This document shows positions 1 through 8,700 of a stretch of 64,000 bases of DNA, in pieces (positions within the stretch are counted from its first letter, which is position 1; each line of letters opens with the position of its first letter). Source of the stretch: Scytonema hofmannii PCC 7110. Its GTDB lineage: Bacteria; Cyanobacteriota; Cyanobacteriia; Cyanobacteriales; Nostocaceae. Location: contig NZ_KQ976354.1 of assembly GCF_000346485.2 (NCBI RefSeq), forward strand, positions 5,352,233-5,416,232, written 5' to 3'. The position numbers and the translations under genes are program-made. Below the pieces are notes generated by a model, which did not search any database, had not been told where the DNA came from, and was given only the letters and a program-made list of their open reading frames with translations.

Positions 1-1
1 A

Positions 2-1123
2 GGAATCATGTTTGCCGTTAGTTTAGTCACAATTCAAACGGGTCTGCAATACGGCTTTTCCCAATCCTCTTCCCAGTTGATTTCTCAATCTCGTGCTGAT
101 ATTTGGGTAACTTCCAAAAATATGCAGCATATAGGGCTAACTACACCGATAAATTACGAGCAACTGGCAAAAGCTCGTCAAGTAGCAGGTGTAACCCAAG
201 CAGAAGGAGTTATCATTCGTGGTGGGTTATGGCACGAACAAGAATCAGACAAAATCAGCTCGATTACAATGGTTGGTGCAGTATCGGGAGGAATGTTGTT
301 TCCTACCTCAAATATTATCAATGGAAGTTTTAGCGATCTCAAGGAACCCTACAGGTTTATCATCGACCAAACGAGTTTAAAATCCCTTAATTTACAAAAA
401 TTGGGTGAGGTCGGAGAAATTAATGATATACCAGCAAAGTTGGTAGGATTTACGGAAGGAACTCAATCAATTGTTTTTGGGACTTTAATGTTCACCTCTT
501 TAGAAAGCGCGAACACCTATGCTAATTACAGTTCACAGAAAGCTCCTATAAGTGACATTGGTTCGGTTCCCAAACAGCTAGCATCCACAGATCCGATTAG
601 CTTTATTTTGATTCGAGCAAAACCGGGTCAAAACATAGAACAACTCAAGCGGAAGTTGGAAGAGACTTTGCCGGATACCCGTGCTTATACTCGTGAGGCG
701 ATGGCTGAAGTCACACAAAGTTACTGGCAAGAACGATCTGGAATTGGATTTGTTCTCGGTATTGGTGCTGTCGTTGGGATTGTTGTGGGATCGGTGGTTG
801 TGAGCCAAATTCTTTATGCCTCTGTCTCAGATCATATCAAAGAGTTTGGAACGCTTAAAGCCATGGGAGCGTCTGATTGGTTTATATATAGTGTCATTAT
901 TGAGCAAGGACTTTGGATGGCAATTATAGGTTACATACCGGGTATGGCTGTTTGCCTGGGGGTAGCAGCTTGGACAGCAACGTCTCAGGGAATAGTGATT
1001 CTCATTACACCAACATCAGCAGCTGTTGTTCTAGGTATTACAGCTTTGATGTGTGTCTGTTCGGCTATCTTTGCCATTCAAAAGGTGACTCGCGTAGATC
1101 CAGCCATTGTATTCAAAGGATAG
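2..1123 (+). CDS. DevC/MacB-type ABC exporter permease (5' end outside window)
   Basis: This is an FtsX/MacB-fold permease of the DevC type, expected to pair with a membrane-fusion protein (DevB) and the ATPase encoded next. The frame stays open to the window edge. The first ATG at position 8 falls in the end of what should be TM helix 1 (GIMFAVSLVTIQTGL), so the true start lies upstream and the gene is cut by the window. A periplasmic MacB-like region is followed by three C-terminal hydrophobic helices (about residues 245-275, 293-320 and 335-362) and the typical 'HIKEFGTLKAMGA' stretch after the first of them. DevC proteins are about 385 residues, so only a short N-terminus is missing. The ATPase follows after about 140 bp. 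The family is clear; the substrate is not, although the adjacent lanthipeptide-like genes suggest peptide or glycolipid export. Confidence 0.85.
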   Translation, partial: GIMFAVSLVTIQTGLQYGFSQSSSQLISQSRADIWVTSKNMQHIGLTTPINYEQLAKARQVAGVTQAEGVIIRGGLWHEQESDKISSITMVGAVSGGMLFPTSNIINGSFSDLKEPYRFIIDQTSLKSLNLQKLGEVGEINDIPAKLVGFTEGTQSIVFGTLMFTSLESANTYANYSSQKAPISDIGSVPKQLASTDPISFILIRAKPGQNIEQLKRKLEETLPDTRAYTREAMAEVTQSYWQERSGIGFVLGIGAVVGIVVGSVVVSQILYASVSDHIKEFGTLKAMGASDWFIYSVIIEQGLWMAIIGYIPGMAVCLGVAAWTATSQGIVILITPTSAAVVLGITALMCVCSAIFAIQKVTRVDPAIVFKG

Positions 1124-1265
1124 CTTTCTTGCCGTAGTTCGACCTACACAAAATATTGTGGTGTTTGCTACAAAATATTAAGGAGCGATTGTGTCAGCAA
1201 TTTAACGCACAAAACAATTTTTCAAGAAAAAGTTGATATGTATAATATGCTAATAATAGGAGAAA

Positions 1266-2003
1266 ATGGCTGAATTTAAATTGAACTCTGATGAGTTAAC
1301 GAATAATAGATATCAAAACTATACTCCTTCAGTAGCGGCGATCGCTGCTGAAGGCGTGGAAATGACTATTCAATCCAAGCAAGATAATTTTCAAATTCTT
1401 AAAGGAATTAACTGGGAAATTAAAAAAGGTGATATAGAAATTTTGATGGGACCCTCTGGCTCTGGCAAAACGACATTACTATCGATTTTAGCAGGGTTGT
1501 TAACGCCAACATTTGGTAGGGTATACCTACTTGGGCAAGAGATTACCAAAATGTCTCGAACTCAGTTATCACGCTTTAGAAGAGAGAACATTGGTTTTAT
1601 TTTTCAAGATTTCAACTTGTTCCCCGCACTAACAGCGCTTGAAAATGTGGAAGCAGCTTTGAATGTAAAAGGGTTTCGAGGAAAGCAAGCGCGCACGCAA
1701 GCTCAAACGATGCTGGAACTTGTGGGATTGGGAGATAAAGCAAAGCAACTTCCCCGCGATTTGTCTGGAGGGCAAAAACAACGGGTGGCGATCGCACGTG
1801 CTTTAACCGGTCATCCACAGTTAATTATGGCAGATGAGCCAACAGCTGCTTTAGATTCTCATAGCGGACATGTGGTGATGGAGTTACTAAGCGGACTGGC
1901 AAAAGAACAAGGCTGCACGGTTTTGATTGTAACTCACGATCCCCGAATTTTGGACTTGGCTGATGGAATTGCCCATATAGAAGATGGATACCTCAAACAG
2001 TAA
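1266..2003 (+). CDS. DevA-type ABC exporter ATPase
   Basis: ATP-binding subunit of a MacB/DevA-type exporter. It has Walker A at residues 62-70 (GPSGSGKTT), Q-loop 'FIFQDFNLFP', signature 'LSGGQKQR', Walker B 'LIMADEPTAALD' and the switch histidine in 'VTHD'. The length of 245 residues is normal apart from a roughly 30-residue N-terminal extension. 'AGGAG' lies close upstream of the ATG and supports the start. It should energise the permease encoded just upstream. Cyanobacteria carry many devBCA paralogues, of which one exports heterocyst glycolipids. This copy precedes a Cys-rich peptide gene and a lanthionine synthetase, so peptide export is a reasonable inference. Confidence 0.9.
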   Translation: MAEFKLNSDELTNNRYQNYTPSVAAIAAEGVEMTIQSKQDNFQILKGINWEIKKGDIEILMGPSGSGKTTLLSILAGLLTPTFGRVYLLGQEITKMSRTQLSRFRRENIGFIFQDFNLFPALTALENVEAALNVKGFRGKQARTQAQTMLELVGLGDKAKQLPRDLSGGQKQRVAIARALTGHPQLIMADEPTAALDSHSGHVVMELLSGLAKEQGCTVLIVTHDPRILDLADGIAHIEDGYLKQ

Positions 2004-2259
2004 CGGCGATTGAAATCTCAGAATTTCTCGGTCATAGTTTTCGGGAAGGGCTAACTGCTGTATGGCATTTTGCATACTGCGGCGTAACTTGGGAACTGTG
2101 ACCCAAACAGGGAAGCGATCGTCAGCAAATTCCAAAAAAGTGGAAAAAAGTTCAAGAGTGTTGTTTCAAGGGTGCATAAAACTACGCAAGCAGATCTATA
2201 GAACGAGTGAAGGGGTTAAAACCCACAACCAAATTAACAACTACAAGGATTTCTAAATT
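2004..2259. other. intergenic region before the peptide gene
   Basis: No gene of its own is supported. The minus strand around 2010-2160 reads as a protein-like stretch (for example 'DRFPVWVTVPKLRRSM') with no usable start, which may be a gene remnant. 'AAGGA' about 10 nt before 2260 serves the next gene. Confidence 0.4.
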
Positions 2260-2751
2260 ATGCAATTTCCAAGGACTTTTTCTACTCGTTTTATTCTTGG
2301 TTTGATTGTAACTGCTCCTACAGTTTTCCTATCTACTTTTGGTAGCGCGATCGCACAACCCGTTTTCCAACCTACATTGTCAAAACCCCAGGGAAACCTT
2401 GAAATCAAAAAACCAAGCTCTAATCTAACTCATCCTGGAGTTGCCAAACTTTTACAGCAAGCAAAAAATGACCCCGTATTTTTCCGCGCTCTGACTTCCA
2501 ATCCAGAGCAGGCGCTTGCTAATATCAATTATCTCGATCCAGCGACTAAGGCTGCATTAGCTAAACTCATTCCTGAAGAAATTGCTACGGGCGGTCTCTC
2601 AGAAGCCGCAAGTGGTTGTGTTTGCACGGGTTGCTGTGTTACGAAGATTGGTAAACCCGGTCAAGCGGAAAGACTAGATCCCATACGCAATTTACCATCT
2701 GGCGGATTTAATCGAATTAATATACCTGCTAAAGGTATCAACAATCGCTAG
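2260..2751 (+). CDS. putative lanthipeptide precursor with Sec-like signal and Cys-rich segment
   Basis: A 163-residue protein with an N-terminal signal-like segment (residues 1-33: basic residues, hydrophobic core 'FILGLIVTAPTVFLSTFG', cleavage-like 'AIAQ'). A helical central part (about 55-110) reads like a leader, with 'NDPVFFRALTSNPEQALAN' and 'LDPATKAALAKL', somewhat like Nif11/NHLP-type leaders. A short segment then holds all four cysteines ('SGCVCTGCCVTK'), followed by a polar Gly/Pro/Asn-rich tail. It lies 120 bp upstream of a lanthionine synthetase on the same strand, after an exporter ATPase. The Cys cluster with nearby Ser and Thr would suit lanthionine rings. The oddity is the apparent Sec signal, since lanthipeptide precursors are normally modified in the cytoplasm before export. 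It could instead be an unrelated small secreted protein. Confidence 0.65.
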   Translation: MQFPRTFSTRFILGLIVTAPTVFLSTFGSAIAQPVFQPTLSKPQGNLEIKKPSSNLTHPGVAKLLQQAKNDPVFFRALTSNPEQALANINYLDPATKAALAKLIPEEIATGGLSEAASGCVCTGCCVTKIGKPGQAERLDPIRNLPSGGFNRINIPAKGINNR

Positions 2752-2778
2752 TAGTTTACCACATTTAAGTTGATTTAG

Positions 2779-2805
2779 ATCCCCGACTTCGCAGAAGTCG
2801 GGGAT
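2779..2805. repeat. GATCCCCGACTTC hairpin repeat, copy 1
   Basis: Perfect inverted repeat with 12-bp arms ATCCCCGACTTC / GAAGTCGGGGAT around a 3-nt loop GCA. Two closely related copies occur at 11582 and 38045. It lies between the peptide gene and the lanthionine synthetase gene, so it could also affect RNA folding or partial termination there. Confidence 0.9.
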
Positions 2806-2871
2806 ATGGTAGCTATACAATCTCTAGTTTTTGCTATAAAAATTTGTTAATTACAATGGAGAAAATTTTAA

Positions 2872-5622
2872 ATGTTTGGCAATGCTTTGCTGAAAAAAAA
2901 TTCATATTTTCAACAAGAGTTGATTGATTTTGATAGAAATTATTATGATATTATCACATCTTTTGGTCTTAAGGCTAAAACATCCTTTCCATGGGTTATG
3001 GTTGGCGAAACCAACCAAGTTCAAGGTTGGAAACTACATATTTCATCTATTCCTATAGAAGCAGCTAACCTTCTTGCAAGAGTTGTTCCCTTCTTAAAAA
3101 AACACCAATGTGTCTTTAAAGTCGCTCTTGATATGAGTATTTTATATGAACTTAATGAAGGAAATTTAGGTTCAACTCAAATTGGTAAGTTTATTACTGT
3201 TTATCCCAGGTCAAATTATGAAGCTAGATTTTTAGCTGAAACTTTGGTAGAGATCACTCAATATTTTTCCGGTCCAGTTATTGTCACGGATCTCCGGCTT
3301 GGTGATGTTGTTTATACGAGATACGGCAGTTTTAACTCTATTCAAAGTCAAGACCGTTTGGGATTGAGTGTATCAGCAATATATACCTCAAACGGCTCTT
3401 TAGAGAAGGATTCTTATAGCGTACCGTTTGTTCCTCCTCATGACGTTGCCAATCCATTTACGGATTTTTTCATCTCATCAGAACCATATCACAGTTTGGT
3501 TCTAACAGGAGAATCTCCGTTATCCCATGAATCTGACAAACTCTTTGGACCGGGCTATTTATTTTTGGAAGTTATTAAACAGCATCCTAAAGGAGCGGTA
3601 TTTCGCGGTATCGATTTGCGGAGTCAAGAAAACGTTAGTATCAAAATCATTAAGCAGGGACGACAGCATTGTGTTTCAGATGAGTACGGGCGGGATATCC
3701 GGACGCGTTTGCAACGTCAAGAAAGTTTACACAATTTTCTTTATGGTTTAGTTCCGATTCCCAAAGTCGATCCTTATTTCGAGGTCAAAGGTGATGGTTA
3801 TCTACCTATTGAATATATTGAAGGTCAAAGTCTGGATTCATTGGTAAGTTCTTCTTTAACCAATCGTTCATGGCGTAGTTTGTCTCTGAGTGCAAAAACT
3901 CAATTACTGTCTTATCTAGAGAAATTAATTTCTGCTGTTCAAGCATTGCACGGTGCTGGATACGTTCATCGCGATTTAACAGGAGCCAATATTTGGATTG
4001 GTGCTGATGAAAAAGTTTATTTGCTAGATTTAGAACTGGCACATAATATAAAAGATAACACTCCAGCTTTTATTTTGGGAACTCCAGGTTTTATGTCCCC
4101 CGAACAAGAGGCTGGAGAACCACCAGCTTTTACGGATGATATATACGCTATAGGTTGTCTCATAATTTTACTTTTAACTGGACTACCTCCACACCTGCTT
4201 CTTTTTGCTAATGAACAAAATAGAGTTAATCAGTGGTTAGAGTTAACTCATGATGTGCCTATTGAGTTAGTGGAAATAGCAGCACAATGTGTAAAATGTA
4301 ATGCTATAGAAAGACCAGATTTACAACAGATTAAAATGACAGTTTTAGAAAGTAAAGCTGGATTAATCAGCTGTATTAACACTCAGGATTTTGCAAGTTT
4401 ATCGATTAGAAGTCAGATAAATGACTTCATAGTTAAAGGACAGCAAGGTCTCCTAGATGCTGTTATCAGCGATCGCACCACAGGTTTGTGGCTGTCTTCA
4501 TCTGTTAACAATATGCTGCATCAAGATATCAAAGCAGTGCGGTTTTATGAAGTTCGTCGCAGTGCAAATACCGGTGTAGCAGGAGTTGTTTATTTGTTAA
4601 GTCGATTAGCTCGATTTGGTTACGACACAGAAGCAGTGCGCGATCGCGTTCAAAAGGCGATACAGTGGTTGCTCTGGGATGACACCACACCCGATAAACA
4701 ATTACCAGGATTGCATTTTGGTGAAGCGGGTGTTGCTGTCGCCATAGCCGAAGCTATCTCTAGCGGACTGATTCAACGCGATCGCCAAATTGATGCTTTT
4801 TTGATGCAAGCGCTTTCTGGCAAACTTGATTGGTCTGACATCACTCATGGCGCAGCAGGTCAGGGAGTTGCAGTACTCTATTGTGCAGATCGGTTGCAAG
4901 ATGCAACACTCTTGGGTCTTGTCCATCGTTGTGCAAATTATCTCATCAATACCCAAAAAGATGATGGTTCCTGGGAAACACCTCCTGGTGTAGAGAATAT
5001 GTCAGGTCAGATATTAACAGGATTTGCACATGGTGTTAGTGGGATTGTTTATTTTTTATCTGAATACGCATATCGTTTTGACAGCAGTGCTGCAGAAAAA
5101 GCATGGCAAACAGGAGCAGATTGGTTGTTCGAGCAAGCTCATTTAACTCAAGACCAGCAAGGTCTTGAATGGTACGTAAGTGATACTCAAAAAGATAAAT
5201 GGAAGTGGTGGTGTCACGGTTCACCAGGTATTGCTTTGACCTTTTTAAGATTGTACGAACACACAAAAAACGATGCTTATGCTGAAATTGCAATTCACGC
5301 TCTTCAAGCCCATCCAATAGACATGAGACACCGAAATCTCAGCCAATGTCATGGTTTAAGTGGACTGGGTGAGATTTATTTAGAAGCAGCCAGAATTCTT
5401 GGCGATCGCCAGTGGCTTGAGAGAGCAGAAAACATAGCCAAGACTCTGATTGCTCTTCGACAAGAAACGGATCGAAGTTCCATCACCTGGTTAGTCGAAA
5501 ATCTCTATCAGCCCACTGCGGATCTTATGATTGGTGCAGGTGGTATTATACACTTCTTGTTAAGACTTTCTTTACAAGCAGAAAAAATTGGTTTTCCTCT
5601 TTTACTCGACCCTATTAAATAA
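2872..5622 (+). CDS. lanL: class IV-like lanthionine synthetase (lyase-kinase-LanC)
   Basis: A 916-residue enzyme expected to phosphorylate and eliminate Ser/Thr of a precursor peptide and then close thioether rings. The N-terminal 230 residues match the RamC/LanL lyase-like part ('GWKLHISS', 'GKFITVYPRSN', 'YTRYGSF'). A Ser/Thr kinase domain follows (about 235-500) with catalytic 'HRDLTGAN' (H366, D368, N373), 'DLE' at D386 in place of DFG, and 'GTPGFMSPEQ'. The C-terminal 400 residues form a LanC-like alpha/alpha toroid with repeated 'HG.(S/A)G' motifs. The zinc ligands look intact: C781 in 'WWCHG' and C826-H827 in 'QCHGL'. Retained zinc ligands fit class IV (LanL) better than class III. 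The likely substrate is the Cys-containing protein encoded just upstream. A long palindrome follows the gene. Confidence 0.85.
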   Translation: MFGNALLKKNSYFQQELIDFDRNYYDIITSFGLKAKTSFPWVMVGETNQVQGWKLHISSIPIEAANLLARVVPFLKKHQCVFKVALDMSILYELNEGNLGSTQIGKFITVYPRSNYEARFLAETLVEITQYFSGPVIVTDLRLGDVVYTRYGSFNSIQSQDRLGLSVSAIYTSNGSLEKDSYSVPFVPPHDVANPFTDFFISSEPYHSLVLTGESPLSHESDKLFGPGYLFLEVIKQHPKGAVFRGIDLRSQENVSIKIIKQGRQHCVSDEYGRDIRTRLQRQESLHNFLYGLVPIPKVDPYFEVKGDGYLPIEYIEGQSLDSLVSSSLTNRSWRSLSLSAKTQLLSYLEKLISAVQALHGAGYVHRDLTGANIWIGADEKVYLLDLELAHNIKDNTPAFILGTPGFMSPEQEAGEPPAFTDDIYAIGCLIILLLTGLPPHLLLFANEQNRVNQWLELTHDVPIELVEIAAQCVKCNAIERPDLQQIKMTVLESKAGLISCINTQDFASLSIRSQINDFIVKGQQGLLDAVISDRTTGLWLSSSVNNMLHQDIKAVRFYEVRRSANTGVAGVVYLLSRLARFGYDTEAVRDRVQKAIQWLLWDDTTPDKQLPGLHFGEAGVAVAIAEAISSGLIQRDRQIDAFLMQALSGKLDWSDITHGAAGQGVAVLYCADRLQDATLLGLVHRCANYLINTQKDDGSWETPPGVENMSGQILTGFAHGVSGIVYFLSEYAYRFDSSAAEKAWQTGADWLFEQAHLTQDQQGLEWYVSDTQKDKWKWWCHGSPGIALTFLRLYEHTKNDAYAEIAIHALQAHPIDMRHRNLSQCHGLSGLGEIYLEAARILGDRQWLERAENIAKTLIALRQETDRSSITWLVENLYQPTADLMIGAGGIIHFLLRLSLQAEKIGFPLLLDPIK

Positions 5623-5686
5623 TTGTGGACGATGAGAGAGATTAGAACATGATATAACAATTCTATTAGATTCTTTGACATCTTAC

Positions 5687-5754
5687 CTTCGCGCTCTTTG
5701 CGTCTTTGTGGTTCAAAAAAATTTTTTAACCGCAAAGACACAAAGAGCACGAAG
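5687..5754. repeat. long imperfect palindrome, possible terminator
   Basis: Arms of about 27 nt, starting CTTCGCGCTCTTTGCG and ending CAAAGAGCACGAAG, flank an A/T-rich loop at 5714-5727. The 'CGCAAAGACACAAAGAGC' motif type is a common interspersed palindrome in cyanobacteria. It lies between the lanthionine synthetase and the next gene, so it could act as a bidirectional transcription stop. Confidence 0.75.
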
Positions 5755-5792
5755 TTTATGAAATATAAATAATATCTAAATTTAGTAAAAAA

Positions 5793-8700
5793 ATGTGTCC
5801 ATTGGGTATTGCAACCAGTCGCTCAAATTCAGCCAAACATTCACCAACAGCAAAGCTATGGTTAATGTTGGTGGGAGTTAATCAATACCAAGATGAAAGA
5901 CTTCCAAATTTGCGCTATTCAGCAGTAGATTGCCAATTTTTAGCAGAAGCTTTAACCAAAGCCACAATAGAATTTCCAGATCGAGAAGTAAAAATTTATC
6001 ACGATTTTGCCGAGCAATTGCCTTCGCTAGATAATATTCTTGCCAATCTCCAGCAAATAACTGCTGTAGCTAAACCTCTTGATACCGTTTTGTTCTATTT
6101 TTCCGGACACGGAATGATAGAACAAAACTCTCATCAAGGATTTCTCTGTTTGGCGGATACTCGAAAAGATGATTTGCTCGGTACGGCTTTATCTTTAACA
6201 GAAATCTTAAAAAGACTGACTCAATGTGCAGCACAAAATCAAGTTGTGTGGCTGGATGCTTGTCATAGTGGTGGTATGACTCTGAGAGGAACAAATACAG
6301 CAGAAACTTTACCCAATCCGACATCACAATTTGTAAAAGTTTTGCAGGAAGTGGCTGCTAAAAGTCAGGGATTTTATGCCTTGCTTTCTTGCGATACTAA
6401 CCAGCAGTCGTGGGAATTTCCAGAACTGGGTCATGGTGTATTTACTTATTTTTTAATCCGTGGATTGCAGGGAGAAGCAGCAGATTCTCAAGGGATTATT
6501 TCTGTGGATGGTTTGTATCGATATGTTTACCATCAAACTTTACAGTATATTGATAAAACGAATCAGCAATTGCGCTTGATTAATCAACAGAAACGTGGGA
6601 AAGGAGACACTCAACTGTTTCAAGAATATCCTTTGCAAACTCCAAAGCGAATTGTGGAAGGTGTTGGAGAACTGATTTTGGGGAAAACTTTAGAAACAGT
6701 TCTTTCAAAAACTCATTCCCGCTTGGGTGTGATTGTTGGGGGTTTATCGAGTCACAAGACAACGTTAGAAATTAGTAAGTTTTTGGGGAGTACTGGAGGT
6801 TTTGAACTAGAATATTTACCAGCAGCAAAGGTATCTGCAGATGTTGTGAGAGAAGCAATATCGAGTTGTTTGCACTCTTTAGAAGCAGAAACAATTTTGT
6901 TGTATTTGCGGGGACAAATTGAGGAAACTGAATCTTGGGAAGGTTTGGTCTTGGGAGAAGATATCCGCATTAAGCGTTCGTGGTTAAAGCAACAGTTACG
7001 TGAGTGTAAAGCTAAGCAAATTATTATACTGGATTGTCCCGCACAAACATCACAATTTGTCTCTTTACAAAATTGGGTAGAAGATTTGCTGGTTGACTCT
7101 CAACAAGGACAATGTTTGATTGCTTGTACTTCCAAAATTTCCGAACCAGAAAAATTTGCTCAAACTTTTCTCTCTACTTTGATGACAGCTTCTTTATCGG
7201 ATGGATTGTCTGCTGCAGGCGCGATCGCAAAAGTGCAAATTTCTCTAGCAGGTAGCAGTATACCTCTTTATGTTTGGCTCTCTGGTACACAAGGTATTAT
7301 AGAAATCTTACGATCAAAAACGGAAAGAGGAGAACAAACTACAGGATTAGATTTGGGAGTTTGCCCTTACATGGGTTTAAGTGCGTTTTATGAAGAAGAT
7401 GCTCAGTATTTTTACGGCAGAGAGACCTTAATCCAGGAACTCCTTCACCAACTGACAAATTCCTCCTTTCTGACTGTAGTGGGTGCTTCTGGGAGTGGCA
7501 AATCTTCAGTTGTACAAGCGGGTTTAATTCCAACCCTGCGCTTGGGTAAACAAATACCCAATAGCGATCGCTGGTGGATTGGAACAGTTCGTCCGGGATC
7601 TCGTCCTCTTGAAACTTTAGCCTTATGTATGGGACAAGGTTTTTCATCTTCTTCATCCTCTTTACTTGAGGGGATACTGTATCAAGGAGTAGAAAGTTTT
7701 GTTTACTGGATGCGTAGCCGCTCGGAACCCATGGTGGTTTTGGCGATCGATCAATTTGAGGAATTATTTACTCTTGCGCCAACTTTAGACAGGGAAAAGT
7801 TTTTAGAACTTGTGTTGGGTGCGGTGAAATATGCTTCTGACCGATTTAAATTAATTGTGACTTTGCGAGCTGATTTTATCACTCCTTGTTTGGAGATACC
7901 GGAACTGGCAAAGGTTTTGCAAGAGTCGAGTGTATTGGTTCCATCCGGGCTGAGTTTGGATGACTATCGACGCGTCATTCTCAATCCAGCCCAACAAGTT
8001 GGGTTAAAAGTTGAACCAGAATTGGTAGAAGTTTTGCTGCGGGAGTTGGATAATTCATCAGGAGATTTACCTTTATTGGAATTTGTTTTAGAACAGTTAT
8101 GGCAACATCGCGTTAAAGGTGAGTTGACTTTACAAGCATATCAAGAGAAGTTAGGGGGAATTCAAGGAGCATTACAGCGATCGTGTCAAGCTGTTTACGA
8201 AAGTTTAGATGCTAAAGCTCAAGAATGTGCTAAGTGGATTTTTTTATCTTTGACTCAGTTAGGAGAGGGTACAGAAGACACTCGGCGACGAATACATAAG
8301 TCAGAATTAATGGTGAAGAAATATTCTACGGAGTTGGTAGAAAGAACTCTCAAAGTTTTGACAGATGCTAAGCTTGTGGTCGTGAATTTGGAGGAGAATG
8401 CAGTTACAGGTGGTGCTAGGGGTGAGGTGGAAGAGTCTTCTTCTCCCTTATATTCCTCAAACACGGTGACAGTAGAGGTTGCTCATGAAATCTTGATTCG
8501 TCATTGGTCAACTTTACGGTGGTGGTTGGAGGAAAATCGGGAACGCTTGCGAAAACAAAGGCAAATTGAACAAGCTTCTCAATTATGGCTGCAAAGCGAT
8601 CGCCAATCTGATTTCTTGTTACAGGGTGTGCGGTTAGCAGAAGCAGAAGATATTTACATTAAGTACACCAATGAACTCTCTGCTGATGTTCAAAGATTTA

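Noticed and set aside
8..1123. ATG at position 8 as the true start of the permease
   Set aside because: The frame is open to the window edge and the ATG falls in the middle of the expected first membrane helix.
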